Part shown: one piece after another, positions 1 through 15,076 of the stretch | How positions within the stretch are numbered: the first letter of the stretch is position 1 | How the letters are laid out: the number at the start of each line of letters is the position of its first letter | Assembly: GCF_000499385.1 (NCBI RefSeq) | Contig: NW_013654674.1 | Span: 1 to 15,367, forward strand | Reading direction: 5' to 3' | DNA: 15,367 nucleotides | DNA from: Eimeria necatrix | Lineage: Eukaryota; Apicomplexa; Conoidasida; Eucoccidiorida; Eimeriidae | Notes under the pieces: model-generated | Database searches by the model: none | What the model was told of the DNA's origin: nothing | Seen by the model: only the letters and a program-made list of their open reading frames with translations | Program-made: the position numbers and the translations under genes

Positions 1-45
1 GACGCAGCAGCAGCAGCGCCAAAGAGAAGGCGCACAGGGGACTCC

Positions 46-88
<43 letters not shown>

Positions 89-212
89 GCTCTCTGTCGC
101 CTTCGCCCCCCAAAGACAGGAAGCGGCTGCCGCCGCTGCGGGAGGGCCCCCTGGGGCGTTCTCCTTCAGTAGAGCGGGGCAGGCGCAGCAGGAGCAGCAG
201 CAGCAGCGAGCT

Positions 213-253
<41 letters not shown>

Positions 254-1275
254 GTCGGAGGGGCCCCAGAAGCAGCAGCAGGGGCCGCTCCCTCTCCTTC
301 CCCTCCTCCAACTCCCCCGCAGCGCGGAGGGCCTCCCCCAGAAGACACTTAAGAGACCCGGGGGGCCCCCCTGCTGCTGCTAGAGAGCGGCGGGGGGCCC
401 CCCCTGCTGCTGCAGGGGCCCCCAGGGGCCCCTCCCCCCTGGGGGACCGAAGGGGGGGGCCCCCCAGGAGCAGCAGCAGCTACGGCTCCCCAGCCAGGGC
501 CCCGGGGGCCCCTGCCTCTCAGAGGAGGCCCCGGGGGAGGGGCCCCTCCAGAAGCCCCAGCAGCAGGGGCCCCAGCAGGGGCCCCAGCAGGGGCCCCAGG
601 GGGGCCCCCCACGCCCTCAGCCCCAGAAGGGGCCCCAGCAGGGGCCCCAGCAGGGGCCCCTCAGTGTCCCCCAGGGGCAGCCAGAGGGGCCCCCAGGGGG
701 CCCCCGGAAGAACAGGAAGAGACAGAGAAGGGGGTCGGGATAGAGAAAGGGATTTGGGGTCTTTGTCCCCATTGGGGGCCCCCGAGAGAAGCAGAAAGAG
801 CGGGGGGGGGCCCCCCGCAGCAGCAAGAGGGGCTGCAGCAAGGGGGGGCCCCCCCTCCCCCAGCCGCTCGCCCAGCAGGGCCTCGGATGGGGGGCCCCCC
901 AGGGGGGGCCCCAGGGGGGCCCCCAGGGGGGCCCCCAGGGGGGCCCCCAGGGGGGCCCCCTCCCCCAGGGGGCCCCCAGCCCCCAAAGATAAAGAAAGGG
1001 GCCCCGGGCGCTACGGGCGCAGCTCTTTCTCCCCTTCCCGCTGCAGCAGCTCGCAAGAGTCCTTTAGAGAAAGAAATAGAAATAGAAATAGAAATAGAGA
1101 AAGGGGGGGCCCCTACTGGGCAGCAGAGAGGGGCCCCCAGGCTGCTGCTGCAGCGCGAGAGCGCGACCGCGGCAGCTGCAGCAGCAGCAGCAGACACCGC
1201 AGAGGCGGCTGCTGCAGCCCGAGTGTATCTCCAGCTCGCGGCAGCAGCTGGAGAGGCTACAGAAGAGCCTACTGA
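1..1275 (+). CDS. SR-like Arg/Ser/Gly/Pro-rich protein, C-terminal part (5' partial)
   Basis: Frame 1 is open from base 1 to the TGA at 1273-1275, 424 codons with no stop, so the 5' end lies left of the window. The product is rich in RS, SR, RGP and GGPP motifs, with an Ala run (codons from base 46), a Gln run (about 212-252), tandem SRGP units (about 541-660), GAPR units (about 900-960) and an Arg-Asn/Arg-Glu stretch near 1070-1105. It ends in ...RGYRRAY. Such RS-rich tails are typical of SR splicing factors and other nuclear RNA-binding proteins, which interact through phosphorylated RS dipeptides. No RRM or other folded domain is visible, so that class is inference. The GGGGCCCC repeats that fill introns of the next gene are coding here. 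The other two forward frames give only poly-residue products. I see no intron. Confidence 0.6.
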
Positions 1276-1450
1276 GGCTGTGGGGCCTCAGAAGCAATAG
1301 TCTGGGCCTGCTGCTGCTGCTGCTGCGCTGCTGCTGCTGCGCTGCTGCTGCTGCTTTTGGTGCTGCAGATGGCGGCACGGAGCCGCAGCAGCAGCGGCTC
1401 CTTAGCCGAAGTCACCCGCAGTTTGAAGGCCTTTCGGCTGCACGCGGCAA

Positions 1451-1500
1451 AGGGTTTAGGGGCTAGGGTTTAGGGTTTAGGGTTTAGGGTTTAGGGTTTG
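1451..1500 (+). repeat. Interstitial telomere-like array (TTTAGGG)
   Basis: About six TTTAGGG heptamers in plus orientation, the first imperfect (TTTAGGGGC). It lies downstream of the SR-like gene and is not at a chromosome end, since unique sequence and genes continue on both sides. Confidence 0.95.
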
Positions 1501-1765
1501 AAGGGATGCAGTCCGCTTGGCTTGGTGACCTGCAAAGCAACTAACTTTATTTATTGTTGTTTGTTTTTCTTTTATTTATTTTAACTCATCTTCTAAGTTT
1601 TGTGCGCCTACGCGGTGTACGTACACCCCAAGACCCCACACTTGCTGCTGCTGCTGCAGCAGCAGCAAGGCAGCAAACAGGAAAGCCTGAATAATAAAAT
1701 TGTTTTTTTGCAGTTATAGAACAATATATAATTAGTTGCTCGGGAGGGAAGGCCTTTTAGATTTA

Positions 1766-1918
1766 TTTGCTGCAGCAAATGGCATTTGCTGCAGCAAATG
1801 ACCCTTGCTGCAGCAAGTGGCCCCTGCTGCAGCAAGTGACTCTTGCTGCAGCAAATGGCCCCTGCTGCAGCAAATGGCCCCTGCTGCAGCAAATGGCCTT
1901 TGCTGCAGCAAATGGCAC
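1766..1918. repeat. 19-bp palindromic minisatellite, 8 units
   Basis: Eight head-to-tail units of consensus TTTGCTGCAGCAAATGGCA. The conserved core GCTGCAGC starts at 1769, 1788, 1807, 1826, 1845, 1864, 1883 and 1902, exactly 19 bp apart. The first 14 bases of a unit form a perfect palindrome, and several variants (TTG/CAA, CTTG/CAAG) preserve pairing. Because 19 is not a multiple of three, every frame cycles through LLQQ, CCSK and AAA, which produces spurious open frames on both strands. Confidence 0.95.
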
Positions 1919-1989
1919 TGCCCAGCAGCTCTGTAGTGGCCTCTGCGCTGCCAGGGGGAATTTGAGATTGCACAAACTACAGAAAGTCG

Positions 1990-2279
1990 CAGGCACTGCG
2001 CACTGCTGCAGCAGCTGCTGCTGCTGCAGTGGCTGCTGCTGCTGCAGTGGCTGCTGCTGCAGCTGCAGCAGCTGCTGCTGCTGCAGTGGCTGCTGCTGCA
2101 GCTGCAGCAGCAGCTGCTGCTGCAAATGGTGGTCCAGCGTCTGCTGCTGCAACAACTACGACTTCTGCTGCTGTAAATGATTGTGCAGCGTCTGCTGCTA
2201 CTACAACTGCGGCTGTGGCTGCTGCAGATGATGGTGCAACGCCTGCTGCTGCTACGACTGTGGCTGTTGCTGCTGCAAC

Positions 2280-2311
<32 letters not shown>

Positions 2312-2315
2312 CCCA
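1990..2315. repeat. Degenerate CTG / GCTGCAG region
   Basis: Impure CTG repeats interrupted by CAGTGG, GCAGCTGCAG and CTACAACTG variants, ending in a purer CTG tract at about 2280-2310. It opens frames on both strands that encode only Ala, Cys, Ser or Gln strings. Confidence 0.85.
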
Positions 2316-2774
2316 GCATTGTGTGGAAAAGCACTTCTTTGTGCTTTGTCCGCAAATGGACAGGGGCAGAGGTGCAAGACTGAAAGCCGAAAAGTTCAAA
2401 GAGTCTAAAAAATTGGAGAAGAAAACGAAGACCAGCAGCAGCAGCAGCAGCAGCAGCTGCAGCAGCAGCAGCACGGGTCGATTGCACTAACGGGAAAGAA
2501 CAAAAGACAAGCACTAAGGTCTCGTGATCCGGGTGTAGTGACACTGCAGAACAACACATAAGGCCTCCAGCAGCAGAGAAAAGGCCGGTGGAAGCTCTTA
2601 ATAAACACTTTTGCAGCTCGTTTTGCAAGTTTGCTGCTTCTCCCCGAGCTTCAGGAGAAGCTGGGGGCCCCTGGGGGCCCCTAGGGCTTCCGGGGAACTC
2701 GCGGCTTCCCTAGTTTTCGAAAGAACAAAAAAACTGACTCACTGGCGACCTGAGTTGCTGCTTGCTGCGCTTCC

Positions 2775-2866
2775 GAGGTGTACGTACACCTCAAGTGCGC
2801 GCGCAGCTGCGGTGTACGTACACCTCGCTCGGGTGTACAGACGCCTCCTTGCGGTGTACGTACACC
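2775..2866. repeat. Cluster of GGTGTACGTACACC palindromes
   Basis: Perfect 14-bp palindromes lie at 2777-2790, 2811-2824 and 2853-2866, with a diverged copy at 2832-2845; a further perfect copy is at 1614-1627. Start-to-start spacing of the last three is 21 and 21 bp, about two helical turns each. They could be a protein-binding site or a short dispersed element. They lie just beyond the 3' end of the CAP-TSP1 gene. Confidence 0.8.
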
Positions 2867-2898
2867 CGAAGGCCGGGCTCTGGCCTGCTGCGCTTCTC

Positions 2899-2901
<3 letters not shown>

Positions 2902-2944
<43 letters not shown>

Positions 2945-3018
2945 GCTCGAGGAACTAAAACCATTTCGAAATGTCTAAAATTGAATTTGAACGCCTTCTC
3001 TTCACCTGCGAAGGCTCT

Positions 3019-3058
<40 letters not shown>
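2902..3058. repeat. Two CAG tracts (2902-2941 and 3018-3058)
   Basis: Two nearly pure CAG runs of about 13 units each in the 3' flank of the CAP-TSP1 gene, separated by about 75 bp of non-repeat sequence. No gene reading them is supported. Confidence 0.9.
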
Positions 3059-3059
<1 letters not shown>

Positions 3060-3112
3060 CGTGCATGCGTGCAGCTCTACACGTATGTGTCCTCAGACTT
3101 CGCCGCGCGGCG

Positions 3113-9616
<6,504 letters not shown>

Positions 9617-10553
9617 TGAAATATCATAGATTGCTGCAGTGGAAACCCAAAAGAAGCAAAAAGAAGCCGAATTAAAATGTAGTTGCTGCTCAGTTGCTGC
9701 GAAATCGCTCGCTGCTGCTGCCCGCGCCCGCGCAGCGCCGGCTGCCGACGCAGCAACACTGTACAGCTGCTGCGCGACACCCCAGCGAAGCCCTCCGCTG
9801 TCCTGGCTTTAAAAGTTCTTTTAAATCTTTTTATTTATTTCTTTTTGCATTTGCGGGTTAAAATTCAGCAAATTCGCCGCGCAGCTGCGCCGCTGCTGCA
9901 GCAATTTAATGCGGGCTAGCGCCGACGCCCGCGAGCCAATCGACCGCAGCAGCCCACCAGATCAAAGTGTACAATCGATAAAAGCCCCGTTTTAAGTCTA
10001 AATCTGAATTTAAATATTTAATTTATCCCTAAAGACAAAAAATGGGAAGCAAAGACTCGTGGGAAGCTCCATTTCCCTTCCCCCCGTGGCTTGCTGGGCT
10101 GGCCTGGAGGGCGCGCCGCCGCTGGCTCGCTGGCCTGCGAATCCCCCGCTGCTGGGCCTTAATAGACCTTTTTAAGTTTCTAATTTTCGCCATTTCTTTG
10201 AAATATTTCCAAAATTAATTCAAAAACTGCAGCGGAGGCCTCTGGGGCCTCGCGGCCGCAGCGCCCGTCCTTAGTTAATAAGGCCCGCGGGAGCGCCCCG
10301 CGGCCACGCCCACGACGCTGGCAGCAGCCAAAAGGCGAATTCCAACGACATTTGACCCACAAAAGCCGTTTTAAATATAAAAATTTATTAATTTAATCTT
10401 AAAATACCATTTTAAATCCAAAACTCCGCAAATTCGCCGCAAAAAGCCGTTTTTGGGACGCAGCTGCAGCTGCGCAGAGGGCTGCAGCAGCAAATAGAGC
10501 CGCGGCCACAGCCCCCTGGCTCTGCTGCTGCCAGCAGCCCTCAAGGGGCAAAA

Positions 10554-10667
10554 CTTAGCAGCAAATTAAAGCCTCCAAAAGTCCATTTTGCTGCTTCATT
10601 TTCGACAAAGTTTTGCGAAAATGAAGCAGCAAAATGGACTTTTTGGAGGCTTTAATTTGCTGCTAAG
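10554..10667. repeat. Near-perfect 51/52-bp inverted repeat (hairpin)
   Basis: Left arm 10554-10604 and right arm 10616-10667 are exact reverse complements except for one extra T in the right arm; the loop is 11 nt (10605-10615). Arms begin CTTAGCAGCAAATTAAAG and end at CTAAG. Transcription would give a long duplex. It could be a small-RNA precursor, a miniature inverted-repeat element or a replication-slippage product; no flanking target-site duplication was seen. Confidence 0.95.
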
Positions 10668-10703
10668 ACTGGCTACAAACTGCTGCGAATTGGGGGAGTA
10701 AGT

Positions 10704-10742
10704 GGGCTCAAAAGAGCAGCAAAAATCGCTCTTTTAGAGCCC
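10704..10742. repeat. Second, shorter hairpin
   Basis: Arms 10704-10717 (GGGCTCAAAAGAGC) and 10728-10742 (GCTCTTTTAGAGCCC) pair with a single bulge around a 10-nt loop. It lies 37 bp beyond the large inverted repeat and has the same kind of one-base bulge. Confidence 0.8.
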
Positions 10743-10749
10743 CTGTGTG

Positions 10750-11255
10750 CAGCAGCAGCAACAGCAGCAGCAGCAGCAGCAGCGGCAGCAGCAGCAGCGG
10801 CAGCAAAGGCACTAATGAAATAGTTTTAGACTATTTAATAAGTTTGAATTTAAAAATAAAAGTTTCTTCAATTTCCAGGGCTTCTACAGCTTTTCGAAGA
10901 TATCAAAAAGAAAATAAAAGAGTTTAATTAAGTCCGCTGAGCCCAAGAGGCTTTTCTCAGTGCCAGAGCAGCAGCAGCAGCAGCAGTAGCAGCAGCAGCA
11001 GTAGCAGCAGCAGCAGTAGCAGCAGCAGCAGTAGCAGCAGCAGCAGTAGCAGCAGCAGCAGTAGCAGCGGCAGCAGAAGCAGCAGCAGCAGCTGCTGCTG
11101 CTGCTGCGGGAGTTCACTCCTTTTTTGGCCCGGCCACCCGCTGCCCGTACTACTCCAGCAGCTGCAGCTGCACCTGCTGCAGTTGCCGCAGCAGCTGCTG
11201 CTGCTGCAGCTGCTGCGGCTGCTGCTGCTGCTGCAGCTGCTGCAGCTGCTGCAGT
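10750..11255. repeat. CAG block, 15-bp CAG/TAG minisatellite and GCAGCTGC block
   Basis: Impure CAG at 10750-10805. At about 10966-11075 the 15-bp unit GTAGCAGCAGCAGCA repeats about six times; TAG stops it coding on the plus strand, and the minus strand gives Tyr-Cys strings. From about 11155 to 11255, GCAGCTGC-rich palindromic sequence encodes only poly-Ala. About 140 bp of AT-rich unique sequence separates the first two. Confidence 0.85.
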
Positions 11256-12404
11256 CCATCAGACCGCCGGCAGCTGCAGCCCTTTGCCCGGTAGGCAAAA
11301 CGGCGCCGCGCTGGGGTGAAGGGGTCTTTAGAGGCTCCTAAAGTGCCTTCAACAATCCCAAAATTCTTTTTAAAAACAAAAAAGTTTTAATAAATAAAAA
11401 AATATAATTAAAAATATATAAATATATAATTAAAAATAAACTTTATAATGTAAATATGGAATTATAGCTGAGTAATCGCGGGGTGAGAGTCCACAAATCG
11501 TTGTGCTGAGATCTTCAAAGCCCAGAATGGCTCTGGATTGGAAATTGAAAATAAAAAAAGGAATTTAATTCTTTAATTTAATAAAAAACTGTTTTTATTT
11601 CAATTTAATAAAAAGCTAATTCAATTTTTCCGCTCATTTCAGAGTGTTTTGAATCTCTGTGATGCAACGAAGCCAAACCTCTCGCTTGGGGCCCCAGTGC
11701 GCTGCAGTTCAAGTTTTTGGCCGGGCAGCTGTCGGGGAAAAAAAGAAAGAAAAATAAAGAAAGAATTCGCATTTTGAATTTAAAATAAATTCAAAACTTT
11801 TAATTATAGATTTATTTCGCAAGTGTTTCGACTGTTGTGCGAAGATTGGCTCTGCTCCTGCGAGCCCCAGCAGCGCCGCAGCCGCCGCGTGAAAGCCGCG
11901 TGGAAAGCTGCAATTTGAGTTTATTTTTGATATTTGAAATACTTTTGAAGTTTTAAATTCAATTTAACTTTTTAATTAAAGTGATAGAGCGCGAAAAGCC
12001 GAGGAAGAGAGGGCTGCAGCAGCAGCTCGCCCGCCACTCCGCAACACCAATCCCACCGCTTCCCAGCGCGGTGTCTGTCATTCCTTCCGCGAAACGCGAA
12101 ATTGCCAAACTTTCGGCTAAAGTCGCTTCAATTCATTTTAAAATTGAATTTATTTTTGAATTTATTTCCTTGAAGTGCTTTGTGGAGGCGAATTCGCTCG
12201 AACTCGCCGCCAGAAGCCCCGAAGTTGCATTCCCGTTTCCGCAGACGCCTGCGCCCGATCCGCGGCTCTCCGCCGCAGATCCGCCTTTATAAGAATATAT
12301 TTCGAGACTTTTCCTTTTATTTTATCTTTTTATTTCCTTTTTAATTCCATTTTCCCCCTCAAAAGCCGCAGATCGGCCCCCCCCCGCAGTTCAAGTGCAG
12401 AGCA

Positions 12405-12569
12405 ATGGACTCCCGCCCCCCCGACAAGCGCTTTGACTCGCCTTCGTTTTCCCCAGCCCGAGGGCAGCAGCGCAGCAGCAGCAAAGCAGCAGCAGCAGCA
12501 GCAGCAGCAGCTTGGGAGGACCCGGAGCTCTTTGGGGAGGAGGAGGGCCCCCCGGAGGCGGGGGCCCCC

Positions 12570-12604
<35 letters not shown>

Positions 12605-12843
12605 GTCCAAGAAGCACCGCGCCCCGGGGCCCCACGCGCATGCAAGAAGGCCAAGTGAGCTGCTGATGCCCTAAACCCTAATTTTGCTGCACTGGAGCCC
12701 CACCCCAAACCCTGCTGGAGCCTAGGGTTTAGGGTTTAGGGTTTAGGGTTTCGTTAGTTTCAGTGCCCGCGCATGCACTCAGGCGCGGCTTCCTTCTCAG
12801 ACGCCCCCGAAGACGAGGCGGAAGCAGCAGCAGCAGCAGCAGA

Positions 12844-12879
<36 letters not shown>

Positions 12880-13134
12880 AGGGGGCCCCCGGGGGCCCCG
12901 CGCGCGGCAGCCGCCGCTGAACGCCGCCTGCTTCCTCGTGACCCCCCAGGGGGCCCCCTGCGACTTGCTGCTGGATTTGTATTGTCAATTAAATTATTCT
13001 CGAGACAAATTGCGGAAATATGATTTAATTAAAAGACAAAAGGCCCGCAGCAGCAGCAAACAGAGCCTGCAGCGCGAGCTGCAGGCCGCGCAGGCCCTCC
13101 TCGCCCGCGCCTCCAAGCAGCAGCAGCAGCAAAC

Positions 13135-13199
<65 letters not shown>

Positions 13200-14345
13200 G
13201 GGAGGCGGTGCGTGCGGCGCTGTGCGTGCGGCGCTGCAGCCGGGAGCTGGCGCGGCTGCGGGCTGCGGAGGCTGTGGAGCTGCGGGAAGCTTTAAATGGA
13301 CTTCTTGAAGAAATTAGAAATAAAATAAATGAATATTATCCTTTTAATGAACACATTTCCAAACTGACGCGCAGACTGGAGCAGCAGCCGCTGCAGCAGC
13401 AGCTCTGGACGCGCCTGCGGCCGCTCCTGGTGTACAGACACCTCACGGGCTTCCTGCACCACTGGCAGCAGCGCGGCTGCCCGCCAAACCCTCACTTGCT
13501 GCTAAACCCTCGCGATCTCGCGCCAGACGAGGCCCCAAACCCTCCTCTAAACCCTAATTTAAACCCTAATTCAAACCCTAATTCAAACCCTAATTCAAAC
13601 CCTGATCCAAACCCTAATTCAAACCCTAATTCAAACCCTTGGGACGAGTGGGGGGGGCCCCGGGACCTCCCGGAGGAGGGGGGGATGGAGCTGGACGCGG
13701 ACTTCGCGGAAACTGCGCGGAAAAGCCAAAATAAAGACAAAAACGAAATTAAAAATGCAAATAAAAACAAAAATGAAAATCAGTTTTCGAATTTAAACGA
13801 AAGTTCCGACAAAAGTTCCGGCGAAGACGTGCCACGCGGCTGCGTCGGCGGCGCCGCTGCTGTACAGCCACCGCACCCGGACTCTGAAGGTGAGGCTGCT
13901 GGGAACTCCGCTTCTAAATGCTGGAATTCATTTATTATTTTTTTGTTTTGAATTAAAAATTAAATTTAATTCATTTCGCGTCAATTTAAATCCAATTTGA
14001 ATTAATTGGCCCGCGAATTCGCAACTCGCGCACGGCCCAGGGAAGCCGCGGTGGACCAGTTCACTCTTTCTGTCTCGTTCTTTTTCGCTTTTCTGTTTTA
14101 TTTTATTTATTTTATTTCGTTTTATTTATTTCATTTTATTTATTTCATTTCATTTTATTTATTTCATTTTTATTTTTATTCTTTTGAATTCATTTCGAGT
14201 CTGAAACTGTTTTATTTGCTGTGGGCGCACTTGCCGTGTTGCTGCTCAGCTGCTGCCTTTCCTTCATTGCTTCACATGTCAATTTTCTTTTTAATTTATT
14301 CACCATTATTTATTTATTTATTTATTATTTATTATTTATTTATTT

Positions 14346-14381
<36 letters not shown>

Positions 14382-14536
14382 TTATTTATTATTCATTTAT
14401 TTATTTGTTTATTTGTCGCTTTGCAGGACCCTCAGCAGAAGAGCTGAGAGAGCTGCGGCAAAAGCAGCAAGAGGCCAGGGCCCGCAGGCAGCAGCTGCAG
14501 GCCCAGCGCCAGCAGCAATCAGGGTTTAGGGTTTAG
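12405..14536 (+). CDS. Unrecognised acidic, Ser-rich, helical protein (3 exons)
   Basis: Proposed join 12405-12654, 12783-13889, 14427-14536, 1467 nt, 488 residues. The start ATG is in good context (AGCAATGG) and begins MDSRPPDKRFDSPSFSP. Exon 1 has an Ala run, an acidic patch (WEDPELFGEEEG) and a Ser run with KSKKH. Exon 2 has poly-Ala, the non-repetitive CFLVTPQGAPCDLLLDLYCQ, a 20-Ser run (about 203-222), a helical stretch to about 310 with EEIRNKINEYYPFNEHISK, an Asn-Pro-Asn-Ser repeat (about 336-369) and an Asp/Glu then Lys/Asn-rich region. Exon 3 is a Gln/Arg/Glu helix (SAEELRELRQKQQEARARR). Both introns have GTGAG donors and phase 1. I recognise no family; composition suggests a nuclear or regulatory protein, weakly. 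The 3' end is uncertain because the stop lies inside a telomere-like array. Confidence 0.7.
12668..12751. repeat. Telomere-like repeats in intron 1 of the 12405 gene
   Basis: One short CCCTAAACCCTAA stretch at 12669-12681 and a TTTAGGG array at 12722-12751, facing each other within the 128-bp intron (12655-12782). Confidence 0.9.
12783..13889 (+). CDS. Exon 2 of the 12405 gene
   Basis: The acceptor CTCAG/GC at 12782 is chosen over TTTCAG at 12763 because only it keeps exon 1 (phase 1) in frame with the long open frame. The donor AAG/GTGAGG at 13890 leaves phase 1. If the donor were skipped, the frame would end at a TGA at 13949-13951 after the hydrophobic residues FIIFLF. A diverged GGTGTACAGACACC copy lies in this exon at 13429-13442. 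Confidence 0.7.
13539..13640 (+). repeat. 12-bp telomere-like coding repeat (Asn-Pro-Asn-Ser)
   Basis: About eight units of AAACCCTAATTC with variants (TTTA, GATC). Each contains AAACCCTAA, the telomere heptamer plus two bases, and the 12-bp length keeps the frame, giving NPNS/NPNL tetrapeptides in exon 2 of the 12405 gene. Confidence 0.9.
14097..14426 (+). repeat. TTTA/TTCA-rich intron 2 of the 12405 gene
   Basis: Intron 13890-14426 is T-rich on the sense strand. Dense TTTATT tetramers at about 14097-14200 and 14305-14415 form an extended pyrimidine-rich lead-in to the acceptor TTTGCAG. The short stretch 14218-14290 between them is not repetitive and could hide a small exon, but none is supported. 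Confidence 0.85.
14427..14536 (+). CDS. Exon 3 of the 12405 gene, running into telomere-like repeat
   Basis: Follows GTCGCTTTGCAG after an AT-rich TTTA intron and joins in phase as GPSAEELRE. From the acceptor to 14521 the exon has no GT; the first GTs are in the TTTAGGG array. Either the array supplies the last codons and the TAG stop at 14534-14536, or a GTTTAG donor in the array is used and more exons follow. Confidence 0.55.
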
Positions 14537-14702
14537 GGTTTAGGGTTTAGGGTTTGGGGTTTAGGGTTTGGGAGGAGCTCCTCTGTAGAGAGCAGGAACT
14601 ACAGGTTCGAAGTTTCCGCAAGGAAACCAAGAGGAGCTTGAACCTTGGGCTCACGCCCTAGGGTTTAGGGTTTAGGGTTTAGGGTTTAGGGTTTAGGGTT
14701 TG
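14521..14702 (+). repeat. Two TTTAGGG arrays flanking an 85-bp unique segment
   Basis: Arrays at about 14521-14571 and 14660-14702. The segment between (about 14574-14658) has a 12-bp palindrome GAGGAGCTCCTC. It also has one open reading, GTTGSKFPQGNQEELEPWAHA, running into the second array, which might be a further exon of the 12405 gene; there is no strong splice support. Confidence 0.8.
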
Positions 14703-14753
14703 GGATTGCGGATCTCAAGGCCCTGCTCTTATCTCTTTTGTGTGCACATCAAC

Positions 14754-14979
14754 TTGACTAAACCCTAGACAACCAAATGAAGTGCTTTGCCGAAAACCCT
14801 CGCACAAACCCTAAACCCTAGGCCCAAACCCTAGGCCTAAACCCTAGCTCAAACCCTAAACCCTAGCCCCAAACCCTAGACTTAAACCCTAGCTCAAACC
14901 CTAAACCCTAGTCCTAAGGCCCTCGATCTGCTGCCCCTCTTTAGCGCCTCGATATGCGTTGATACGGACACGGTGTTTC

Positions 14980-15012
<33 letters not shown>

Positions 15013-15050
15013 CGAGAGGGTTTAGGGTTTAGGGTTTAGGGTTTAGGGTT
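14754..15050. repeat. Degenerate CCCTAAA/CTAG array, CTG tract and TTTAGGG array
   Basis: From about 14804 to 14918, AAACCCTAG words alternate with 2-4 variable bases (GGC, GCTC, ACTT) and occasional doublets, so the array has diverged from the pure heptamer and gained a CTAG step. It is followed by unique sequence, a CTG tract at about 14982-15011 and a TTTAGGG array at 15018-15051. The stretch 14703-14803 shows nothing recognisable. Confidence 0.85.
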
Positions 15051-15076
15051 TGTGTTTGCACGCTCGAAAAAGCAGT

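Larger units (their letters stand above)
1276..3112. other. Convergent intergenic region, repeat-filled
   Basis: This stretch separates the SR-like gene (+) from the CAP-TSP1 gene (-), so it should hold both 3' UTRs and polyadenylation sites. It contains CTG tracts (about 1309-1354), telomere-like repeats, an AT-rich block (about 1540-1590), a 19-bp palindromic array, a long degenerate CTG region, GTAC palindromes and two CAG tracts. A weak forward frame (about 2310-2490) with a Lys-rich stretch follows the CTG region; I do not call it a gene because no splice partner or domain supports it. Confidence 0.6.
9617..12404. other. Divergent intergenic region with AT/GC mosaic
   Basis: About 2.8 kb separating the 5' ends of the CAP-TSP1 gene (-) and the downstream gene (+), so promoters of both should lie here. 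AT-rich blocks (about 9815-9860, 9975-10035, 10365-10420, 11355-11460, 11535-11635, 11750-11820, 11915-11980, 12120-12170, 12290-12360) alternate with GC-rich ones. Open frames inside are short or made of triplet repeats, and no domain or convincing exon was recognised. No specific promoter motif is claimed. Confidence 0.6.

Noticed and set aside
1766..1918. CRISPR-like array
   Set aside because: Units are 19 bp, head-to-tail with no unique spacers, in a eukaryotic context.
1608..2628. Long minus-strand and plus-strand open frames over the CTG and 19-bp repeats
   Set aside because: Products are strings of Ala, Ser, Cys, Leu or Gln created by the repeats; they lack proper ATG starts, domains or splice partners.
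10554..10742. tRNA or bacterial-type terminator
   Set aside because: No cloverleaf, no anticodon loop and no bacterial context; recorded as inverted repeats only.
11981..12292. Plus-strand frame of 103 codons in the divergent intergenic region
   Set aside because: It begins at GTG, crosses AT-rich blocks and shows no domain; treated as intergenic or 5' UTR.
12175..12666. Alternative plus-strand frame with Gln and Ala runs upstream of and across exon 1
   Set aside because: It has no good start context, reads compositionally poor sequence, and the 12405 frame gives a natural acidic/Ser-rich protein that joins exon 2 in phase.
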